A DNA stretch of 5,851 bases. Origin: Candidatus Lloydbacteria bacterium RIFCSPLOWO2_02_FULL_54_12. GTDB lineage: Bacteria > Patescibacteriota > Minisyncoccia > Phycocordibacterales > UBA6899. Below are positions 1-5,289 of this stretch, piece after piece. The DNA lies in NCBI GenBank assembly GCA_001819095.1, contig MHLS01000028.1, positions 7,642 through 13,492 of the forward strand, given 5' to 3'. The notes below the pieces were generated by a model. That model saw only the letters and a list, made by a program, of their open reading frames with translations. It did no database searches and was not told where the DNA came from. The first letter of the stretch is position 1. Every line of letters starts with the position of its first letter. Both the position numbers and the translations under genes were made by a program.

Positions 1-1
1 T

Positions 2-409
2 CTCTGCGCGCCCTTGGTGCATGTCGACCTTGGGCATATCATTGCGAATTCCATCCCGCTCGGCGTTCTTGCGTTCTTCGTTATCCAGCATGGGCGCTCA
101 CAATTCCTTCTGGTCACACTCTTAGGGGCGGTCCTCGGAGGCTTGGGCGTGTGGCTCTTCGGCCATTCCGGAAACCATATCGGGGCGAGCGGCCTCATTT
201 TCGCCTATTTCGGATATCTCCTCGCGAGCGCGTTCTTCACACGGACACTGAAGACGATACTCGTCGCCGCGCTTACGTTCTTTCTTTACGGATACATCCT
301 GATGGGCGTCTTTCCTTCAGGACCCTCCGTGAGCTGGGAAGGACACCTCTTCGGCCTTGTTGGCGGCGTGGTTGTCGCCGCACTCATGTCAAAAACATTC
401 CGTGCGTAA
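2..409 (+). CDS. Rhomboid-family intramembrane serine protease, 5'-truncated by window edge
   Basis: Membrane-embedded serine protease that cleaves transmembrane substrates within the bilayer. The frame is open to the left edge, so the true start and the first membrane segment (with the L1 loop) are missing. Counting the TTG at 14 as residue 1, the visible part has the TM2 signature of three polar residues (His3, His8, Asn12), the catalytic GASG motif with nucleophile Ser59 at the head of TM4, and the catalytic His111 in a GHLFG motif in the last core helix. Hydrophobic segments lie at about 10-25, 31-50, 58-75, 80-100 and 109-126. The Ser/His dyad is intact and the C-terminus is short, as in six-TM GlpG-like bacterial rhomboids, so the protein is probably active. 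The substrate cannot be told from the window. A strong terminator begins 7 bases after the stop. Confidence 0.9.
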   Translation, partial: LCAPLVHVDLGHIIANSIPLGVLAFFVIQHGRSQFLLVTLLGAVLGGLGVWLFGHSGNHIGASGLIFAYFGYLLASAFFTRTLKTILVAALTFFLYGYILMGVFPSGPSVSWEGHLFGLVGGVVVAALMSKTFRA

Positions 410-415
410 TCGGTT

Positions 416-450
416 AGCTCGGAGCAGTGTTGCTCCGAGCTGATTTTTTT
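416..450 (+). terminator. Rho-independent terminator of the rhomboid gene
   Basis: A perfect 11-bp stem (416-426 with 431-441) closes a 4-nt loop and is followed by a run of seven T at 444-450. It starts 7 bases past the rhomboid stop codon and stops transcription before it meets the converging minus-strand gene. Confidence 0.93.
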
Positions 451-493
451 CTTGCACCCGAGTCCGCCATATTTGCGGATAGGGAGGGCAAAC

Positions 494-518
494 AAAAACC
501 CCGCACCAGTGGGCGGGG
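494..518 (-). terminator. Rho-independent terminator of the 112-aa membrane protein gene
   Basis: Read on the minus strand, CCCCGC pairs with GCGGGG (plus coordinates 513-518 with 499-504). Two more inner G-C pairs form across one bulged base, and five T follow (494-498). It begins 9 bases after the stop codon at 527-529. With the plus-strand terminator at 416-450 it forms a back-to-back pair between convergent genes. Confidence 0.82.
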
Positions 519-526
519 CGGCGGGG

Positions 527-865
527 CTAAGGTGTGAACGACTCTTTTGCCACTTGCTCATTTGCAAAATCTACATAGAGAGAAAGTACGGCGATTTCGA
601 GTGGCCAAAAAAGAAAAGAGAGAATCTTCCAGAGCGTTTTGTTCTGCAAAGAGATCGAATGACTGACCGTGAGGAGTATGGCCGCCAGTGATCCGCGGAG
701 GCTTCTTCCTATACTTGCCTCACCAACCAACCGGACGAAGAATCCACCGTTATATTTTTTTGGCGGGTATTTCTTTTCGACAAAAAACTTGTAGGCGTGG
801 AGGAGAATGTTCCCGCCCGCTCCCCAGCAGAAGATAGCCCAGATCCATAGCACAAAGGGTTCCAT
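527..865 (-). CDS. Small integral membrane protein, unrecognised family (112 aa)
   Basis: I do not recognise the family. The chosen ATG (863-865) has a GGAG seven bases upstream on the minus strand. A second ATG at 896-898 would add 11 residues but lacks a ribosome site, and the frame upstream of that reads into a terminator. The protein has a Trp/Phe-rich first membrane segment (about 4-26, with a WGAGGN turn), a basic and aromatic cytoplasmic-type loop (about 27-58, containing KKYPPKKY), then two hydrophobic stretches at about 58-70 and 79-98, and a short polar tail. The basic loop places the segment between TM1 and TM2 on the cytoplasmic side by the positive-inside rule. It has its own terminator and follows the cupin gene's terminator, so it is probably a monocistronic unit. 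Coding is supported by the ribosome site, the terminator placement and amphipathic helix composition, not by homology. Confidence 0.7.
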   Translation of the reverse strand: MEPFVLWIWAIFCWGAGGNILLHAYKFFVEKKYPPKKYNGGFFVRLVGEASIGRSLRGSLAAILLTVSHSISLQNKTLWKILSFLFWPLEIAVLSLYVDFANEQVAKESFTP

Positions 866-945
866 CGCGTATCTCCAGAGTCCCTCACTGCGCTGCATTA
901 CAGCATCTTTTTTAAGTGACGACAGAGAAAAGTCACGTGTGTCCG

Positions 946-971
946 AAATAAAAATCCCCGCAAGTGCGGGG
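946..971 (-). terminator. Rho-independent terminator of the cupin gene
   Basis: On the minus strand a 6-bp CCCCGC/GCGGGG stem (966-971 with 956-961) with a 4-nt loop is followed by one A and then five T (950-954), then more T at 946-948. It lies 19 bases past the stop codon of the cupin gene at 991-993, and separates that gene from the downstream 112-aa gene. Confidence 0.85.
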
Positions 972-990
972 GTTGATGCGGGCAGGTTCG

Positions 991-1503
991 CTACTCGTAG
1001 TATTCTCTGAAGAAGGCAAAGAGTCTTTTGGACTGCTTCTCGGTGAACGGGAGGAGCGACTTTCCGCTTTTCGGGGAACTGCGCGACCACGGTTTGCCGG
1101 TCACCATGAGCGACATGGACGGCCTTCCAAGCGGGCGGACAGAGTGCCACGCGTTCTCGTCGGTCATTTCGTATGCGAAGCCGCCGACAAGGGTCTCCTT
1201 CGCTACGACCGGAGGCGCTTCAGTTTCGGAACTGTAGCCGACCGCCATTTCGTACGAACCGTCGCAGACGCGCATTGCCGAAGGCCACGGATGAGGATGA
1301 AAGAGCGCTTCTTCGGGTCTGCACGGATGGATACGATGCAGGTAGATACGGTTGTCGCCGTATTGCCGCCACAGCCGCTCGACGAACGGAGGGTGGTAGT
1401 CGACGTACACGCTTTGCCATTGGGACGGGTCGCCGAGGAATTCCCAAAGCCGATCTTCGACTTCGTAGAGGAGCTGGAGCACCTGTGTTACGCGGGTATA
1501 CAA
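991..1503 (-). CDS. Cupin-fold (RmlC-like) protein, possible 3-His metal enzyme, start uncertain
   Basis: The product is about 170 residues. The central part reads as a single cupin barrel. A first metal motif has His69-Pro-His71 and then Gly82, and a second has His120 in an ENAWHSV context before a strand ending in a glycine turn. Two histidines plus a late third, with no glutamate in the usual fourth position, resemble 3-His cupins such as the cysteine dioxygenase/thiol dioxygenase group. That assignment is inference from motif spacing, and the substrate is unknown. An N-terminal helical stretch (about 5-45, rich in Trp, Tyr and Leu) precedes the barrel. The only usable start is TTG at 1501-1503, with no visible Shine-Dalgarno. 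The frame stays open upstream to 1659 without ATG or GTG, and the hairpin array lies inside that extension. A terminator follows 19 bases after the stop. Confidence 0.72.
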   Translation of the reverse strand: MYTRVTQVLQLLYEVEDRLWEFLGDPSQWQSVYVDYHPPFVERLWRQYGDNRIYLHRIHPCRPEEALFHPHPWPSAMRVCDGSYEMAVGYSSETEAPPVVAKETLVGGFAYEMTDENAWHSVRPLGRPSMSLMVTGKPWSRSSPKSGKSLLPFTEKQSKRLFAFFREYYE

Positions 1504-1506
1504 CCA

Positions 1507-1621
1507 CGCGCTCTGCGCGGGGCTGGAACCGCGGTTTACGCCTCCGGCATTGCGGAGCGTAAACTCAGCAACATCCTCGTTGCTACTCCCTTGCCGGGAG
1601 AACTCCGCACTCTGTGCGGAG
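1507..1621. other. Array of five tandem hairpins, candidate structured RNA or leader
   Basis: Five inverted repeats tile this stretch. They are 1507-1511/1515-1519 (5 bp, loop TCT), 1534-1540 plus 1542-1546 with 1553-1564 (12 bp with one bulged C), 1567-1572/1579-1584 (6 bp), 1586-1590/1596-1600 (5 bp) and 1603-1610/1614-1621 (8 bp, loop TCT). The last four are separated by only 1-2 bases. The array sits just upstream of the minus-strand cupin start, so a structured 5' leader of that gene is the simplest reading. On the plus strand the last hairpin is followed after 5 bases by five T, so a small plus-strand RNA ending there is also possible. Neither strand matches a family I can name with confidence. 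Confidence 0.55.
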
Positions 1622-1631
1622 GTGTCTTTTT
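1603..1631 (+). terminator. Possible plus-strand terminator ending the hairpin array
   Basis: A perfect 8-bp GC-rich stem (1603-1610 with 1614-1621) with a 3-nt loop is followed by GTGTC and then five T at 1627-1631. The 5-base gap before the T run is longer than normal, and no plus-strand gene lies just upstream, so termination would only make sense if the array is itself transcribed as a plus-strand RNA. Confidence 0.3.
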
Positions 1632-1757
1632 CACTTCGGAAGATTGTCTGTTCACAAATTTACGCAAGAAACACGAAAAGTCAGTTTTTCACTTGACCGC
1701 AGAGTGAAGGTCGCGTTAACTACAGGTTGATTATGTACATTCACTCACGGAGGTTCC

Positions 1758-2408
1758 ATGTGGTTCTGGAGGCTTGCCTCGCTTGGATGTGCGGGAGTCC
1801 TTGACCTCGTAGCGGGTCTTTTCTTTACGCATCTCTTGAGCGGGTATTTTGCACACCCGCTTTTCTGGTGGCAATATGCGATTGGCGCTCTCCTCGGTGC
1901 CTCGCCCGACATCGACCTTTTCTACGCATGCATACGGAAGAACGCGACTGGGCATCACGAATACCTGACTCACCGCCCTATCGTCGGCATCCCGCTTGCC
2001 ATCGTTGTCGGCTGGGTCTTGGGCGGAGAATTTTGGGCGTGGTGCGCTGGAGTCGGAGTACTCTGGCATTACCTTCATGACACGCAGGGCTTTCTTTGCC
2101 TCTACGATAGCGGACTCGCCTGGTGTTGGCCGTTCTCAAAGAAGTATTGGGGCGTTCAGGACGGCAAGATTGTATCTCAAACGCTCGACGAGTTCCTGCG
2201 CAAGACGGATTCGGCGTTCGAGAATATCTATGAGGTGTACCTTGTTCCTACGCGGCGTTCCGTCTTTGAGTTCCTTCTGACCGGCGTTTTTGTCGGTGTT
2301 CTCGCTGGAGACCTCTTCGGGGTCCTCCCCAGTATTGTCGGCGCGCTTTTCGTTTGGATCGGCGCATTCGGGTTGTGGATCGCCTATGGCATGGCGACCA
2401 GTCATTGA
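1758..2408 (+). CDS. YdjM/DUF457-type membrane-bound putative metal-dependent hydrolase
   Basis: A 216-residue polytopic inner-membrane protein. The start is fixed by GGAGG at 1749-1753, four bases before ATG. Polar motifs characteristic of the YdjM (LexA-regulated, DUF457) family sit at membrane edges: GASPDID at 48-54, with Asp52 and Asp54; His66-His67 and Thr71-His72-Arg73 in the next loop; and HYLHD at 104-108. These His and Asp residues would form the proposed metal site. The enzymatic reaction of the family is not established. Membrane segments lie at about 8-30, 37-49, 74-90, 92-107, 171-190 and 192-211. A soluble stretch at about 125-168 separates the two halves. Tandem terminators follow, so it is probably monocistronic. 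The motif set supports the family; the function remains open. Confidence 0.78.
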   Translation: MWFWRLASLGCAGVLDLVAGLFFTHLLSGYFAHPLFWWQYAIGALLGASPDIDLFYACIRKNATGHHEYLTHRPIVGIPLAIVVGWVLGGEFWAWCAGVGVLWHYLHDTQGFLCLYDSGLAWCWPFSKKYWGVQDGKIVSQTLDEFLRKTDSAFENIYEVYLVPTRRSVFEFLLTGVFVGVLAGDLFGVLPSIVGALFVWIGAFGLWIAYGMATSH

Positions 2409-2412
2409 ATAC

Positions 2413-2448
2413 AGAAACCCCGTCCCGATGGTGTCTATCGGGGTTTCT
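2413..2448 (+). terminator. First of two tandem terminators after the YdjM-like gene
   Basis: A 10-bp stem pairs AGAAACCCCG (2413-2422) with CGGGGTTTCT (2439-2448). An alternative inner pairing, CCCGAT with ATCGGG, is also possible. The stem starts 5 bases after the stop codon. The T run lies partly inside the stem and is weak beyond it, so alone it may terminate imperfectly. Confidence 0.6.
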
Positions 2449-2455
2449 ATACTTC

Positions 2456-2485
2456 AAGCGTAGCATTAATCATGCTACGCTTTTT
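2456..2485 (+). terminator. Second tandem terminator
   Basis: A perfect 11-bp stem (2456-2466 with 2472-2482) with a 5-nt loop ends in a run of five T at 2481-2485. It follows the first hairpin by 7 bases and is the stronger of the two. It insulates the envelope genes on the right from upstream transcription. Confidence 0.83.
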
Positions 2486-2635
2486 CTGTGGCTGGCCCGT
2501 TGGACAAGGATTTGCTGAAATATGGCTTTACTTAGGCGTTTAAATCAGTTTTTGCGTTGAGGGAAACACCTTTTATCAAACGGTTTTTGCCCGTTCGGTT
2601 ATTCACGCCCGCGAGGGCTTGCGGGGCTCTCGATG

Positions 2636-2644
2636 TGTTATACT
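2636..2644 (+). promoter_or_regulatory. Extended -10 promoter for the Wzy-TPR/murJ unit
   Basis: TG, one base, then TATACT gives an extended -10 element (hexamer 2639-2644, five of six matches to TATAAT). No good -35 sits at 17 bases; TTGCGG at 2619-2624 is only 14 bases away. Extended -10 promoters often do without a -35. Transcription would begin near 2651, downstream of the ATG at 2633. Confidence 0.55.
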
Positions 2645-2671
2645 TTTATGCATCAGTATGCTCTCCTTGTG

Positions 2672-2689
2672 GAGGAAGAGCTGTTCCTC
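2672..2689 (+). repeat. Hairpin in the leader of the Wzy-TPR gene
   Basis: GAGGAA (2672-2677) pairs perfectly with TTCCTC (2684-2689) around a 6-nt loop, about 20 bases after the predicted transcription start and 70 bases before the preferred start codon. It has no T run, so it is not a terminator. A role in mRNA stability or translation is possible but not shown. Confidence 0.35.
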
Positions 2690-2758
2690 GCCCCAGAGCG
2701 GGGGATGAGATTTTGTGAGCAATTAGCAATTATTATTGGGTCATTGACCAACATATCT

Positions 2759-5239
2759 ATGTCAGACGAACAACATGGAGGCCACGAGGGAGCTTCCTCG
2801 GGCGCATCGCGGGTGCTTTTGGGTAAAGTATTCCATCGCAGTATCTTTTCCGAGCGCGTATTACTATGGATCTTATTGGCGGCTACCTTTCTCCTCCCGC
2901 TCTTCTTTGTTCCCGGCCAGCTCGTAGCTCCGGAATTCGCCAAAATGATCCTTCTTGAGGCGCTCGTTCTTGTTGCGACCTTTTTCTGGGCCGCGGGGCG
3001 CTTACGGGACGGCAGTCTTGAGGTGCCGAAGAGTTTTCTCCTCCTCGTTTCCGTTCTCCTCGTCGTGCAGTTCGTCGCCGCCGCGATTGCCTCGCCGTCG
3101 CCGCTCATCTCCTTCATCGGGAGCGGCTATGATATGGGAACGGTCAATTCGTTCGTCGTGCTCTTCCTCCTCATGTTCGTGGGCTCGACGGTTTTCTCGA
3201 ACCGCGACCGCGTCGTCCTCCTGTACGGCGCATTTCTCGCCTCCGGTGTTGTGGTGATGCTCTACCACGTTTTGCGGCAGGTGTTCGGTGTGACATTTCT
3301 TGACTTCGACATCTTTACCAGCGCCGTCGCGACACCCGTAGGAAGGTGGAACGATATGGCGTCTTTGGTGGGAGGGATGGTGCTGTTGGTGCTCACGACC
3401 CTATACTTCTTTCCGCAGAATAAGAAATTAAGCGTCCCCGCATTCCTCATTCTGCTTGCGGGCCTCTTCTTTCTCCTTGCCATCAACTTTACTGCGCTCT
3501 GGCTTATCCTTCTGGTCTTGATCGGAATACTCATTGCGCTTTCGGTGTATGAGGGTGAACGCGAGCATCGGACGAAACTTCGCGCGGCACAAGAGGGCGG
3601 CGCGCATCACGCACACAAACCGATTCACCGCCGCGTCCCCGGCCATCTGCCGTTCTTTGCGACGATCTTCTTCTTGGTCGCCATCCTCTACGGAAGTGGT
3701 CTTTCGAACCTTACATGGGGGAAGGAAGGCGCAACGATAGCGAATACCGTTTCCCAGACGCTCCACTCCACCCCCTATTCGGAAGTGATGCTCACGCCCC
3801 AGTTCACCTACGACATTGTGAAGGCGACGATCACCGAGTCTCCGTTCTTCGGGACGGGGCCGAACCGATTTGCGAGCGCATACCTCAAATATAAGGTGAA
3901 TACGATCAACGTCACGCCGTTCTGGGACACGACGTTCGAATTCGGCCTCGGGCGCATACCGACCTACTTCGGAACGACGGGGCTAATCGGCATGATCCTT
4001 TGGGTCGTGTTCGTCATCCTCCTCTTCGTGAAGGGAAGGAAAACATTCGCACTCTTGGCGAAGGATCGCATCGCCGCATACCTCGGGTTCTCGCTGTTCC
4101 TTCTCGCGCTCTATTTCTGGAGTCTCTCATTCTTCTACCTCCCGAATATCACCATTTTCGCCTTCGCGTTCATCTTTACGGGTGCTCTTATCGCATTTCT
4201 CTCCGGAGAGGGTGTGCTTTCGCGGTATCGCCTCCAGTTTGACGGCGGATCGCGGCTTTCCGTTGTGCTCACACCTGTCGCCGTCGTTGTCTTGGTCGGT
4301 GTTGTTGCCGCCGGAGTACTCCTCTATCGCCAGACTTCGTCGCTCATTCTTTTCCGTGAAGCACAGATCGCGTCGGCCGCGAACAATATTGCCGACGCGG
4401 AGAGGGCGCTCATTCAAGCCAATGCGCTTGCCGAGCGTGACGTTCACCTGCGCGCCCTGTCGAGTCTTGCGCTCGTCAAGCTCCAAGGACTTGCGAACGA
4501 GAATCTCTCACAGGAAGAGGTTGCCGCAAAAGCGCGTCAGTATATCGACGATGCGCGGACGAATGCGGAGCGGGCGATAGCGCTCGACGCGACGAACTTC
4601 GAGAATTACCTTCAACTTGGCGGTGTGTTCGACACCTTGGGCACGCTTGGCATACAGAACACGACACCGTTCGCTCGTGAGAATTACGAGCAGGCCCTCC
4701 GGTTGAACCCGAGGAGCCCGCGCGTGCTCTTCATGCTTGCGCGCGTTGAATATGCGGCGAGCGATCGTGCAAAGACAAAGGAGTATCTCTACAAAGCGCT
4801 TGCGGAGCGGCCGAATTTCGTCGAGGCGCTCTCGCTTTTGGTCGAGCTCGAACTGCAGGACAACAATTTTGACGCCGCAGTCACGGCCGTTCGTGCGGGT
4901 GCACAAGCGGAGCCGACGAACTTCGTACTCCACTTCGCGTTGGGATATTTGTATTACTTGAACGGCGACCGACAGGGTGCACTCACGGAGTTCGAGTCTG
5001 CCGTCATCCTGAATCCCCAATACGCCGATGCGAAATACTTCCTCGGACTCGTGTACTCGCAACTCGGTCGTCGTGATGAGGCAGTTCAGCAGTTCACTGA
5101 TGTTCAGACCTTGAACCCCGACAATAAGGAAGTTGCCGCAATACTCGTTAACCTCAAAGCGGGGAGGGACCCCTTCGCTGGAATGCCCGCTCAGTCGGCT
5201 CAATCGGCAAAGGTGCTTGAAGGAGGAATATTGCAATAG
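2759..5239 (+). CDS. Wzy/O-antigen-ligase-like membrane protein with C-terminal TPR domain
   Basis: Family members polymerise or ligate lipid-linked glycans at the outer face of the cytoplasmic membrane. From the ATG at 2759 the protein has 826 residues. A short His-rich N-tail is followed by about 13 membrane segments: roughly 34-52, 62-80, 92-110, 126-145, 150-172, 198-217, 225-263 (two), 298-312, 404-424, 440-482 (two) and 501-522. The Wzy_C-type motif is at 360-369 (E-S-P-F-F-G-T-G-P-N), in the large loop at about 313-403. A charged, His-rich loop lies at 265-297. Residues about 528-800 form TPR helices; the clearest repeats are near 722-754 and 756-788. The histidine motif usual in WaaL-type ligases is not seen. 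This start is preferred because the promoter at 2636-2644 lies beyond the alternative ATG at 2633 and the residues between look non-coding; neither start has a good ribosome site. murJ follows 50 bases later. The exact substrate is unknown. Confidence 0.85.
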   Translation: MSDEQHGGHEGASSGASRVLLGKVFHRSIFSERVLLWILLAATFLLPLFFVPGQLVAPEFAKMILLEALVLVATFFWAAGRLRDGSLEVPKSFLLLVSVLLVVQFVAAAIASPSPLISFIGSGYDMGTVNSFVVLFLLMFVGSTVFSNRDRVVLLYGAFLASGVVVMLYHVLRQVFGVTFLDFDIFTSAVATPVGRWNDMASLVGGMVLLVLTTLYFFPQNKKLSVPAFLILLAGLFFLLAINFTALWLILLVLIGILIALSVYEGEREHRTKLRAAQEGGAHHAHKPIHRRVPGHLPFFATIFFLVAILYGSGLSNLTWGKEGATIANTVSQTLHSTPYSEVMLTPQFTYDIVKATITESPFFGTGPNRFASAYLKYKVNTINVTPFWDTTFEFGLGRIPTYFGTTGLIGMILWVVFVILLFVKGRKTFALLAKDRIAAYLGFSLFLLALYFWSLSFFYLPNITIFAFAFIFTGALIAFLSGEGVLSRYRLQFDGGSRLSVVLTPVAVVVLVGVVAAGVLLYRQTSSLILFREAQIASAANNIADAERALIQANALAERDVHLRALSSLALVKLQGLANENLSQEEVAAKARQYIDDARTNAERAIALDATNFENYLQLGGVFDTLGTLGIQNTTPFARENYEQALRLNPRSPRVLFMLARVEYAASDRAKTKEYLYKALAERPNFVEALSLLVELELQDNNFDAAVTAVRAGAQAEPTNFVLHFALGYLYYLNGDRQGALTEFESAVILNPQYADAKYFLGLVYSQLGRRDEAVQQFTDVQTLNPDNKEVAAILVNLKAGRDPFAGMPAQSAQSAKVLEGGILQ

Positions 5240-5289
5240 GGTTTCTTTTACACGCTTCTCTCCGCGGGTGTTCTCGGGACCCCAAAAAC

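Larger units (their letters stand above)
2486..2758 (+). other. Gene-free promoter and leader region before the envelope genes
   Basis: No convincing gene lies in these 273 bases. The frame of the next gene is open back to an ATG at 2633, but the promoter below overlaps that ATG. The section holds a small GCCC/GGGC hairpin with a GCGA loop (2607-2618), the extended -10 promoter at 2636-2644, a second hairpin (2672-2689), and an AT-rich run (about 2720-2740) unlike the coding sequence on either side. Confidence 0.5.

Noticed and set aside
463..479. Small hairpin TCCGC / GCGGA between the convergent terminators
   Set aside because: Only 5 bp with no T run. It lies between two stronger terminators and adds nothing.
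916..936. Inverted repeat GTGAC / GTCAC with 11-base spacing upstream of the 112-aa gene
   Set aside because: Five-bp arms at this spacing are common by chance. It could be an operator, but nothing else supports it.
866..1150. Minus-strand extension of the 112-aa membrane protein up to 1150 (207 residues in total)
   Set aside because: The extension crosses the cupin gene's terminator (946-971) and overlaps the cupin coding region. Its sequence is not membrane-like, and the ATG at 863-865 has a proper GGAG site.
1390..1399. AGGGTGGTAG resembling the first half of a T-box core
   Set aside because: It lacks the ACCGCG half and is explained by the cupin codons for Tyr-His-Pro-Pro on the other strand.
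964..1707. Plus-strand open frame of 247 codons
   Set aside because: It is the antisense shadow of the cupin gene and its hairpin upstream region; it has no recognisable domain and no ribosome site.
1693..1721. Possible plus-strand promoter for the YdjM-like gene: TTGACC, 17 bases, TTAACT
   Set aside because: The -35 and spacing are good, but the -10 matches only three of six bases. Kept as a hint, not a feature. A minus-strand CATAAT at 1730-1735 (possible cupin -10) has no matching -35 either.
4508..5236. Minus-strand open frame of 242 codons opposite the TPR region
   Set aside because: Antisense shadow of the strongly supported TPR domain; the composition is Arg-rich and low in structure, as expected from GC-rich codons read backwards.
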